A DNA stretch of 64,000 nucleotides, from assembly GCF_002261215.1 (NCBI RefSeq), contig NZ_NEVS01000004.1, forward strand, positions 1,798,001 through 1,862,000. The letters are read 5' to 3'. Positions 8,403-15,417 of the stretch are shown here, one piece after another. This DNA comes from Bordetella genomosp. 11. Lineage in GTDB: Bacteria > Pseudomonadota > Gammaproteobacteria > Burkholderiales > Burkholderiaceae_B. Within the stretch, counting starts at the first letter, position 1; each line of letters starts with the position of its first letter. Position numbers and translations under genes: made by a program. Under the pieces are notes generated by a model. It had not been told where the DNA came from. It ran no database searches and worked only from the letters and a program-made list of their open reading frames with translations.

Positions 8403-9494
8403 ATGGCAGCGTATCGAACTGCCTTCAGACGAGCTCTGGAGGCTGTCGACCACCTGACTGATCCTGCGCCTCCATGGAGCGATATCCTGCAGACCGCACG
8501 CGATCTGGCAGGTGCCGACAGTGCCACGCTCATCATCTTCGATTCCAAAAATACGCTGTTGAATTTTTCGGCGGTCGGGTTCGAGGAACAATGCTTCGCT
8601 GATTACGAATCACACTTTCATAGCTGCGATATTCTTGAGCAGGGCTCGCGCCATGCCCCTGCGGGGACGTGGCTCGATACCGCACAGATGTACACCTCCG
8701 CCCAACTCCGGCGCAGCGAGTTCCACACTGACTTCATGACCAAGCATCGGATGGGGCAGATCGTGTCCCTCGTCCTGGAGTCCGGGCCGTCCGTACGTGC
8801 CGCATTGGGCTTTCAGCGTGGAACGGTCGATGACAAAGCCGGCGACCACCTGAACTCCGGCAATCTGGCGGCCTATTTTCGTGTCCTGCGCAGCCAAATG
8901 GCTAGGCGCCACGCGGCGGTGGAAATGAGATTCCAATCAATCGAAGATGCTTTTTCCAGCGCCGACCAGGCGATATTCCTGTTGGGCGACGACGCCTCGC
9001 TTATCCGTGGATCGCCGCTTGCGGAGCGCTACCTGGAGGCCATGAAAGGATGGCGTATCCGTGGAGGAAAATTGCAGCATGCCGACCGCGATATCCAGGC
9101 GCGCTTCGAGGCGCAATGCCGTGCCGTCACCGCGGACGGTCGGGCACGATTGCACGCTACGACATCCGGTTGGGGCGATGTCATCCTGCTGGATATCGCC
9201 GCGGCATCGCCCGGTCTCAGCCTGCTTGGAAACCGCATGCTGCTCGTCCGCATGCGCCGGAAAAGCGCCTTCGCGACGCCGGACGCCGAACGGCTTGCCT
9301 CCGTGTTCGACATCACTCGCGGCGAGGCAGCCGTGCTGGCAGGACTCGCCGCCGGTCACAGTGTGGATGAAATCGCGGTATTGCGGCGAACAGCGGTCCT
9401 CACAGTGCGCAAGCAGGTTGCCTCGCTAATGAAAAAGATGGAATGCAATCGGCAGTCCGAGCTGGTCAGGCTCGCCTGTTTGCTGCAGGAGTAG
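8403..9494 (+). CDS. LuxR-type HTH transcriptional regulator with GAF-like N-terminal domain
   Basis: 363 residues. The C-terminal ~60 residues form a LuxR/GerE helix-turn-helix: ITRGEAAVLAGLAAGHSVDE, then a recognition region TVRKQVASLMKKM and a final SELVRLA. The N-terminal two-thirds has no receiver aspartate or clear acyl-homoserine-lactone motif. DILQTARDLAGADSATLIIF followed by a later FHSCDILEQG resembles GAF/PAS-like sensing folds, but this is weak. The ATG at 8403 has an ideal GGAG six bases upstream; an in-frame ATG at 8361 adds 14 residues. The gene sits alone between the mosaic remnant and the secreted-protein gene, in DNA visibly less GC-rich than its surroundings. Target and signal are unknown. 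Confidence 0.75.
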   Translation: MAAYRTAFRRALEAVDHLTDPAPPWSDILQTARDLAGADSATLIIFDSKNTLLNFSAVGFEEQCFADYESHFHSCDILEQGSRHAPAGTWLDTAQMYTSAQLRRSEFHTDFMTKHRMGQIVSLVLESGPSVRAALGFQRGTVDDKAGDHLNSGNLAAYFRVLRSQMARRHAAVEMRFQSIEDAFSSADQAIFLLGDDASLIRGSPLAERYLEAMKGWRIRGGKLQHADRDIQARFEAQCRAVTADGRARLHATTSGWGDVILLDIAAASPGLSLLGNRMLLVRMRRKSAFATPDAERLASVFDITRGEAAVLAGLAAGHSVDEIAVLRRTAVLTVRKQVASLMKKMECNRQSELVRLACLLQE

Positions 9495-9614
9495 CGCCGT
9501 CCTCCCCCGCCCGGCTTATTTTCCCGCATCGACGCCGCATACCCAATTCTGAGTACGCGGCACGCCCCTCGCGCTCTTACCATTCGCCGTAAAGCATCAA
9601 TCAAGGGAATGGAC

Positions 9615-10607
9615 ATGGCCGCTGCATGGGCATCGCTGCTTGCAATTCAGGCGTTAGCCTTCCTGTCACCTGGCGTAATCGCTGCCCCGACCGTAATCGT
9701 GGACGGCGTACCCATCAACATGGGCCTGTCCGCGCCCCGCAATCCCTCGTCCTTGCAGGACTGCGATGCGTTCCGGGAACGGATGGCGCGGCCGCTGCAG
9801 ACGCTCAACGACGCGCACAACCGCTGTCTGAACGCGAGCAGCTCATCGTCCGGCAGTACGGGCGGCAACTCCGGTCGCCGCTGCGCACTTCAAAGATGCG
9901 AGCGGTTGCACGTGATGCGCGAAGCGCTACAGGAGAAAGCCCAGGATGGCTATCGGCAATGCCGCAAGGCTTTGGTTCCATCCGACAAGAATGCCGATAA
10001 CGCAGACCACTCGCGGGAAGATCATTTTTTCCAGATCGGCGAAAAGCTCATGGCCGGGCCAAAGGAAGCAGCGAGCATGGTCGCGAGCGACGCCATGACG
10101 GACGCATTCGCCAAGCTGCTGGGGGTAAGCAAGAATACCGTGAACGCCGCTTACGACGTCCCGGCCAAGATAGTGGAGCTGGCCGTTCTCACGCGAGATG
10201 TACTAAAGATATGCCAGACGACATCTCCCATCTCACAGGTAAGACAGGCTTGCATGGCTGCCACGCGCCAATCGTTGGTTGACTTCAGCTTGCATGCTCC
10301 GCTCGGTATGACGAGCAATCCCGCGATCGCGTTGATCCAGACCGCGATGCTGGAGCGCGTAAACCAGATCCAGAACGAGGTTGTCATGGAGTTCGCTAAG
10401 GCGGACAAGAGCATGCGGGATCTCAATGCGCAAAGCGAGGCACGGCCATCAAGCAACGCGAGCAACGGCACCCCGAGACGCACGACACTCCCGGCTGGGA
10501 CCACCGACGAATGCAGCAAGCTCGATGGCCCAGGGCGCACGGAATTGGTGGTCGAGCACCACGCTGAATACGAAGCACTGGCCGCGCGATGCGGGATTGG
10601 ACGCTGA
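9615..10607 (+). CDS. Secreted cysteine-containing protein of unknown function
   Basis: 330 residues, no family recognised. A signal peptide (ASLLAIQALAFLSPGVIAA, cleavage after Ala) points to export. The mature part is largely helical-looking, with cysteines in short pairs (CALQRCERL, then YRQCRKAL) and single ones later (ICQTT, QACMA, DECSK, RCGIG), suggesting several disulphides in the periplasm or outside. A Ser/Gly-rich linker lies near residue 75. The ATG at 9615 was chosen over 9609 because AAGGGA is then correctly spaced. The stop is 23 bp before the lipoprotein start, so the two are probably co-transcribed. Confidence 0.7.
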   Translation: MAAAWASLLAIQALAFLSPGVIAAPTVIVDGVPINMGLSAPRNPSSLQDCDAFRERMARPLQTLNDAHNRCLNASSSSSGSTGGNSGRRCALQRCERLHVMREALQEKAQDGYRQCRKALVPSDKNADNADHSREDHFFQIGEKLMAGPKEAASMVASDAMTDAFAKLLGVSKNTVNAAYDVPAKIVELAVLTRDVLKICQTTSPISQVRQACMAATRQSLVDFSLHAPLGMTSNPAIALIQTAMLERVNQIQNEVVMEFAKADKSMRDLNAQSEARPSSNASNGTPRRTTLPAGTTDECSKLDGPGRTELVVEHHAEYEALAARCGIGR

Positions 10608-10630
10608 TGGATGCCGAGACGGAGACAATG

Positions 10631-11509
10631 ATGAAATCGATAGTCTTGAAGATTGCTTGCGCCGTATCGTTGGCCGCGCTGGCAGGCTGTCATACGATGG
10701 ACCAGCTGAAGAAATCCGGCGACGCCGCCTCCAATGGTGACTATGGCGAGGCGGGTGTCGCACTTCTGCTCACTCCTATTACATTGATCCTCGATGTATT
10801 TACGCTAGGCGGCAGCGTTGATCCGGAAACCGGGGCATCGGCACTGGGCAGCTATGCAGAAAGCAAGGGGTACGCGCCCGCGGGGTCGACCGCGACAGCC
10901 TTGCGCCAAAGCAGGGCCAACATGGCGGCAATCGAAAGCATTACTGGCGACAGCAGTAGCAGCACAAGCTTGACCACGGCTTCGTCAACCGCCTCGAGCA
11001 GCGAAGCCGAAGAACAAGAAGAAACGGACGGCACAGCGCAAGCGGTTCTTGCCTCCACCACGAGAAGCTACAACGGCACCTGCCAAGTCACGACCGTATT
11101 CCTGGCGAACAGAATTCCCGAAGTCAACAACACGCAGATCCGGCAAATTCGCGACATTGCCGTCAATACAAATATCGTCGACGGCATGCATGAAGCCAAT
11201 CGGCAGGGTTATACGCCCGAAGCGGCCATCAAGGCATCACTGGCACAGGCGAAAGAGTTCGACGCAACCACGGCGCAAGCACTGCAATCCGCCAGTGCGG
11301 TGGACGCGTTCGGAACAACCGACGAGGAATTTCTTGCAGTGCTAAAGAATGGCAAGCTGTCTCTGGAAGATTGCGGAGCCATTCGCAACGCCTCCTTGTG
11401 CGCCGCGGCAGCCACCAAGATCGGTGCCATCTTCAACCGCGCCGTAGCCGGCGAAATGATGTGCCACTTGCGGGCCGGAACTTGGCCAGGGCGCGCAACG
11501 CGTTCTTGA
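10631..11509 (+). CDS. Lipoprotein of unknown function, partner of the preceding secreted protein
   Basis: 292 residues, no family recognised. It starts MKSIVLKIACAVSLAALAGC, a lipoprotein signal with lipobox LAGC (Cys20). A hydrophobic stretch (VALLLTPITLILDVFTLGG) could touch or enter the membrane. A Ser/Thr/Glu-rich spacer (about 105-135) separates it from a C-terminal helical domain with a few cysteines. ATG 10631 (or 10628) follows GGAGA at proper spacing. The last ~15 residues (RAGTWPGRATRS) look unlike the rest and abut the scrap region, so the true C-terminus may have been lost. Confidence 0.65.
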   Translation: MKSIVLKIACAVSLAALAGCHTMDQLKKSGDAASNGDYGEAGVALLLTPITLILDVFTLGGSVDPETGASALGSYAESKGYAPAGSTATALRQSRANMAAIESITGDSSSSTSLTTASSTASSSEAEEQEETDGTAQAVLASTTRSYNGTCQVTTVFLANRIPEVNNTQIRQIRDIAVNTNIVDGMHEANRQGYTPEAAIKASLAQAKEFDATTAQALQSASAVDAFGTTDEEFLAVLKNGKLSLEDCGAIRNASLCAAAATKIGAIFNRAVAGEMMCHLRAGTWPGRATRS

Positions 11510-11559
11510 CCCGGGGCCAGTTCGTGATCCCTTCAAGGCACCAGTCGGACACGCTCGGG

Positions 11560-11957
11560 CGTCATGCGTATCGCGATCGTACGGACGCCTCCGCCATCAA
11601 TACTTCCGTGCCGTCGCTGCCTCTTGCAGAAGAGGCCATCATCGACGGCGCCGCCGTCGTGGGCACAGCGGCCCGCCGGGTAGTGATGCCGACCCGCTCC
11701 TCGCTGCCCGGAATTGCCGCCGGCACGCGCTGCCGGCGGCGCCTTTCCGATGCTGCTGCCCCAGCAGTTCGGAATTTGACGCGGTCACCACTTCCAGCTT
11801 GACGTCGGTCCAAGCGTTGCGCATGCCCGGCAAACGCCAGCGGCACCAGTATGGCCGCCAGGGTGGGCAGTACGCCGAACTACACGGCCGCGTGCTGGGG
11901 CGCCACCGGCATGGCCAGCCGTTCGGCCGCCCGCAGCAATGATCCCGTCTGGGCCAA
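11560..11957 (-). pseudogene. Decayed LysR-family regulator remnant
   Basis: On the minus strand, short pieces of a LysR-type protein appear in order but in different frames and with most of the gene missing. Next to 11957 is AQTGSLLRAAERL (winged-helix). After a stop and deletion comes FGVLPTLAAILVPLAFAG, then after a frameshift MRNAWTDVKLEVVTASNSEL (start of the effector domain). Near 11735-11620 is IPGSEERVGITTRRAAVPTT, the usual C-terminal strand. Parent subfamily cannot be fixed. It ends exactly where repeat copy B begins. 11510-11559 holds no recognisable feature. Confidence 0.65.
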
Positions 11958-12095
11958 AGCAAGCGCCGTGCCCCGCACGGCGCCCCCAAATTCAGGTTTC
12001 AGTCAACTCTTATCGCGCGGAGGATCTCCGCGACATGGGCGCTGGCCTTGTGTCCAGGCGAGCGCGATGCGACGCGAGGCGCGGCTGCGCCCCGC
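11958..12095. repeat. Imperfect direct repeat, copy B
   Basis: 138 bp matching 7845-7978 in the same orientation. It forms the 3' flank of the intact FAH-family gene, which ends at 12107, so this is likely the ancestral location. See copy A for the differences. Confidence 0.85.
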
Positions 12096-12106
12096 CGATC
12101 GGGCCG

Positions 12107-13303
12107 CTAGCGCAGCAGTCCGCGCCGCGCAAGGTTGGCGTACAGCTTGCGCACGCCGTAGGTCCATGGCGGGATCTCGGTGCATTTCCGCACCGTGTTG
12201 ACCAGTTTGCCCAGCCCCGGCGACGCGATGGTCACGCGGTCGCCCGTCTTGTGCGTGAAACCGCTGCCCGGTGTGCCGCGGTCCTGGATCGGCGAGAACA
12301 TCGTGCCCAGGAAAAGCATGAAGCCGTCCGGGTACTGATGGTGACGGCCGTAGGTCTGCGACACCAGTTCCAGGGGATCGCGGCTGATCTCGCGCATATG
12401 GCTCACCCCATTGAGCACGAAGCCGTCGTCCGCGCCTTCGATCAGCAGGGACACGCTATCGTCGCGCACGTTATCGATGCCGTAGTGCGCATCGAACAGG
12501 CGGATGAAGGGGCCGATGGCGCAGGAGCCGTTGTTGTCCTTGGCCTTGCCCAGCAGCAGCGCGCTGCGGCCCTCGATGTCGCGCAGATTGACGTCGTTGC
12601 CCAGCGTGGCGCCGACCGTCTCGCCGCGGCTGTTGACCGCCAGCACGATTTCCGGCTCGGGATTGTTCCATTCCGAGGCGGGCAACAGGCCGACGTCCGC
12701 GCCGAAGCCTACCGCCGACATGGGTTGCGATTTGGAGAACACCTCCGCGTCGATCCCGATGCCGACCTCCATATACTGCGACCACGCGCCCCGGCTGATC
12801 AGGGTTTCCTTCAGGCGCAGCGCGCCGTCCGACCCCGGCTTGATGCTGCGCAGGTCGGTCCCCAGGGTTTCCTGCAGCGTCGCGCGCATGGCTTGCGCGG
12901 CGCCGGCATCGCCGCCGGTGCGTTCCTCGATCAGCCTTTCGAGCAGGCTGACCGCGAAGGTCACGCCGCATGCCTTGATCGCCTGCACGTCGCAGGGCGC
13001 CAGCAGCGTCACGGCCGAGGGACTGGCGGCGGTATCCGCGCCGCCATGGCGAATGCTCGCCTGCAGCAGCGCACCCACCGGGCCCAGGGATTCTCCGGGC
13101 GCGGAGCGCGCGATGTCGGCCGGGTCCGGCTGGTCCAGCAGGTCGGCCATGGTCGGCACGGTCGCCGTGATATCGAACACCAGGCCATTGCGCACCGCGA
13201 CGATACTGGGCCCGTCTATCGGCGCCGGACGCCAGACGCGCCCCACCAGCGTGGCCTGCGCGGCGTCGCGCGGCAGATAGTCCTGGGTGTGGTCTTGGGT
13301 CAT
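12107..13303 (-). CDS. Fumarylacetoacetate hydrolase (FAH) family enzyme
   Basis: 398 residues. The catalytic half (about 150-390) has the FAH-fold pattern: GVTFAVSLLERLIEERTG, then EWNNPEPEIVLAVNSRGE with the metal-binding Glu residues of the E-x-E motif, GNDVNLRDIEGRS, and GSCAIGPFIRLFD. FAH-family enzymes cleave or hydrate acyl-pyruvates and related keto-acids with a divalent metal. The precise substrate cannot be read from sequence; a sugar-acid or aromatic-pathway keto-acid is possible. The ATG at 13303 has a strong run GGAGGAGAAGGAG upstream. The gene follows the STAS gene by 33 bp in the same direction and may be co-transcribed with it. Parts of it are duplicated at 7976-8117. Confidence 0.85.
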   Translation of the reverse strand: MTQDHTQDYLPRDAAQATLVGRVWRPAPIDGPSIVAVRNGLVFDITATVPTMADLLDQPDPADIARSAPGESLGPVGALLQASIRHGGADTAASPSAVTLLAPCDVQAIKACGVTFAVSLLERLIEERTGGDAGAAQAMRATLQETLGTDLRSIKPGSDGALRLKETLISRGAWSQYMEVGIGIDAEVFSKSQPMSAVGFGADVGLLPASEWNNPEPEIVLAVNSRGETVGATLGNDVNLRDIEGRSALLLGKAKDNNGSCAIGPFIRLFDAHYGIDNVRDDSVSLLIEGADDGFVLNGVSHMREISRDPLELVSQTYGRHHQYPDGFMLFLGTMFSPIQDRGTPGSGFTHKTGDRVTIASPGLGKLVNTVRKCTEIPPWTYGVRKLYANLARRGLLR

Positions 13304-13336
13304 GCTCCTTCTCCTCCTTGCGTTATTGACACGTTC

Positions 13337-13672
13337 CTAGTCCATCAGGGCCAGCGCATCGCCGCGCGATTCCACCACGGTCAGGATGGCCAGGAATCCG
13401 CTGATATCGAATACTTCGCGCACGTGCGGCTGGATACCGCACAGGGCGAGCGCGCCGGCCTGCTGCTTCAGGCGCTTGGCGACCAGCAGCATGACGCGCA
13501 GGCCGGCGCTGGAAATGTAGTCCAGTCCGGACAAATCCAGGACCAGCTTGCGTTCTCCGTTATCGACGTGCGAGAGAAGCTCCGATTCGACGGCGGCGGC
13601 GTTGGCGCTGTTGATCTGGCCGCGCGGCGATACCACCAGCGCCGAACCGACTTTTTCGATGGCGAGAGTCAT
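13337..13672 (-). CDS. STAS-domain anti-sigma-factor antagonist (SpoIIAA/RsbV-like)
   Basis: 111 residues, a single STAS domain. The phospho-acceptor motif is intact: LVLDLSGLDYISSAGLRVML, with Ser54 (or Ser55) the expected phosphorylation site. Family knowledge: the unphosphorylated form binds the RsbW-type kinase and frees its partner; the kinase phosphorylates it and a PP2C phosphatase resets it. Kinase and phosphatase candidates lie at 13835-14266 and 18064-20091. The ATG at 13672 was preferred to an upstream in-frame GTG (13708) because it gives the normal family length. It shares a 162-bp divergent region with the kinase gene. Confidence 0.88.
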   Translation of the reverse strand: MTLAIEKVGSALVVSPRGQINSANAAAVESELLSHVDNGERKLVLDLSGLDYISSAGLRVMLLVAKRLKQQAGALALCGIQPHVREVFDISGFLAILTVVESRGDALALMD

Positions 13673-13834
13673 GGATAGGGCATCCTGGTAGATAATCACG
13701 ACGTCCACGGCACGCGGCGTGCACGCCGCATTTTTGCGGAATCATACGCGAGCGTGGGCGTGCCGGCCATGCGGATTACGACGTACGGACGGCATCGGGC
13801 ATACTGGCGCCTGGCACTCAAGGTCGATCTCGCG

Positions 13835-14266
13835 ATGGCTCCCCGATCCGATACGCTGCGGCTGATTCCGGGCCACGATTCCGTCAGCCCCGCCATGCAA
13901 TGGCTGGAAGCCATTGCCGAGCGCGAGCAGTGGCCCGAGCGCACCCGTTTCGCACTGGCGCTGGCCATGGACGAAGCCCTGACCAACGTCTTGACGCACG
14001 CCTTCGCCGGAAGCATCCCGGTGTCGGGCTCGCCCACGGTGGAACTGGCCTACCATCGCGACGCGACGGACCTCTGCGTCGAAATCGCCGACAACGGGCG
14101 CGCCTTCGATCCCACGGCATGGTCGCCGGCTTCCCTGCCCCACACCCTGGAGGACGCCACGCCCGGCGGCCAGGGATTGCGCCTGATGCGGCACTACCTG
14201 AAAGACCTTCGCTACCGGCGCGACGGCGGCTGGAACAGATTGACCCTGGTCGCCGGCCACGGTTGA
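13835..14266 (+). CDS. RsbW-like serine kinase / anti-sigma factor (HATPase_c_2)
   Basis: 143 residues. It has the GHKL ATP-binding boxes of RsbW/SpoIIAB proteins: N-box MDEALTNVLTHAF (Glu and Asn present), G1 box DNGRAFDP and G2 box GGQGLRLMRHYL. In partner switching this kinase phosphorylates the STAS antagonist and holds back a sigma factor or other target. No sigma-factor gene is in the window, so the target may be encoded elsewhere or may not be a sigma factor. The start at 13835 gives the family length; in-frame ATGs at 13754 and 13769 would add about 25 residues. The alanine racemase gene follows after 5 bp. Confidence 0.85.
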   Translation: MAPRSDTLRLIPGHDSVSPAMQWLEAIAEREQWPERTRFALALAMDEALTNVLTHAFAGSIPVSGSPTVELAYHRDATDLCVEIADNGRAFDPTAWSPASLPHTLEDATPGGQGLRLMRHYLKDLRYRRDGGWNRLTLVAGHG

Positions 14267-14271
14267 TCGCC

Positions 14272-15417
14272 ATGGATACGGAAACCACCGGCCTTCGTGT
14301 CCATGCGCGTATCGACATCGCCGCGATCGCGCACAACCTGGCAAGGATACGCGCGCTGGTGGCCGGCCCGCCGGCGGATGCCCCGCGCATTTGGGCCACC
14401 GTCAAGGCCGATGCCTATGGACACGGGATACGCCGCATCCTGCCGGCATTGGCGGCCGCCGACGGGCTGGCCGTGACGCAGTTGGCCGATGCGCGGGATT
14501 GCCGCGAGGCGGGCTGGAATGCCCCCATCCTGGTCTACGGCGGCCTGCTGGAAGCGGACGAGGCGCGCAGGCTGGACATGCCGGACCTGCACCTCGTGCT
14601 GTCCCATGCGGCGCAAATCGATTGGCTGGAAGCCGCCGAGCCATCCGGACCGCCGCCCTGGATCTGGCTGCGCTACACCGGCGATATCGGTTATGTGGGT
14701 TTCGACGATGCCGGCTATGCGGCAGCCTACGCCCGCTGCGCCGTGCTGGCGGCCAGGGGCCGTATCGCAGGAATCGGCCACCTGAACCATTACGGCAGCG
14801 CAGAGCACGCGGACGGCCTGGCGCGGGCGGACGCGCGCTTCCGGGCGCTGGCGCGCGGCCTGCCGGGACCGCGCAGCTGCAGCAACTCCGCGGCCTTGTT
14901 GCGCCACCCGGACGCCGCGCGCGGAACGGACTGGGTGCGGCCCGGACTGGCGCTGTATGGCGCGAGCCCGCTGCCCGCCATGGACGGCCCCGCACTGGGC
15001 CTGCGGCCATCGATGTCGCTGCATTCGCGCATCGTCGGCCTGCGCGACGTGGCAGCCGGCGAGCACATCGGATATAACGGCGCCGTGCGGGTTTCCGTGC
15101 CCTTGCGCGTGGGACTGGTTGCCTGCGGCTATGGCGACGGGTATCCGCGTCACGCGCCGCCCGGCACACCGGTACGCGTGGACGGCCATGCCGCCGCGAT
15201 ACTCGGCGGCGTCACGATGGACCTCCTCCCGGTGGACCTGACGGGCTTGCCGCCCATTGCCATCGGCGCGCCCGTCGTGCTGTGGGGGACGCCTGAATTG
15301 CCGGTGGAGGCAGTCGCGCGCCATATGGGCACCATCGCGGCCGAGCTGCTGACGTCGTTGACGCGCCGTGTGCCGGTCATCCCCTTCGCGCCGGCCTTGC
15401 TGGCGCGAACGCCATGA
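14272..15417 (+). CDS. alr: Divergent alanine racemase (PLP-dependent, Alr fold)
   Basis: 381 residues. Residues ATVKADAYGHG (Lys45) form the PLP lysine motif and Tyr268 in HIGYNG is the expected second catalytic base. The PLP-phosphate region (SCSNSAALL), WVRPGLALYG and the late TMD motif are present. Where typical alanine racemases read DTGMxRLG, this protein reads TGDIGYVGF, so the arginine contacting the catalytic tyrosine appears replaced by Tyr. It may be a paralogue with altered substrate or rate rather than the housekeeping enzyme. It is 5 bp downstream of the RsbW-like gene. Its 3' end overlaps the convergent sensor-MFS gene by 41 bp. Confidence 0.8.
   Translation: MDTETTGLRVHARIDIAAIAHNLARIRALVAGPPADAPRIWATVKADAYGHGIRRILPALAAADGLAVTQLADARDCREAGWNAPILVYGGLLEADEARRLDMPDLHLVLSHAAQIDWLEAAEPSGPPPWIWLRYTGDIGYVGFDDAGYAAAYARCAVLAARGRIAGIGHLNHYGSAEHADGLARADARFRALARGLPGPRSCSNSAALLRHPDAARGTDWVRPGLALYGASPLPAMDGPALGLRPSMSLHSRIVGLRDVAAGEHIGYNGAVRVSVPLRVGLVACGYGDGYPRHAPPGTPVRVDGHAAAILGGVTMDLLPVDLTGLPPIAIGAPVVLWGTPELPVEAVARHMGTIAAELLTSLTRRVPVIPFAPALLARTP

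Noticed and set aside
7845..12095. Insertion sequence or transposon
   Set aside because: Flanking repeats are direct and imperfect, no inverted terminal repeats or transposase gene is present.
13337..14266. A sigma factor encoded with the STAS/RsbW pair
   Set aside because: I looked at all frames near the pair and found no sigma-70 or ECF-type protein.
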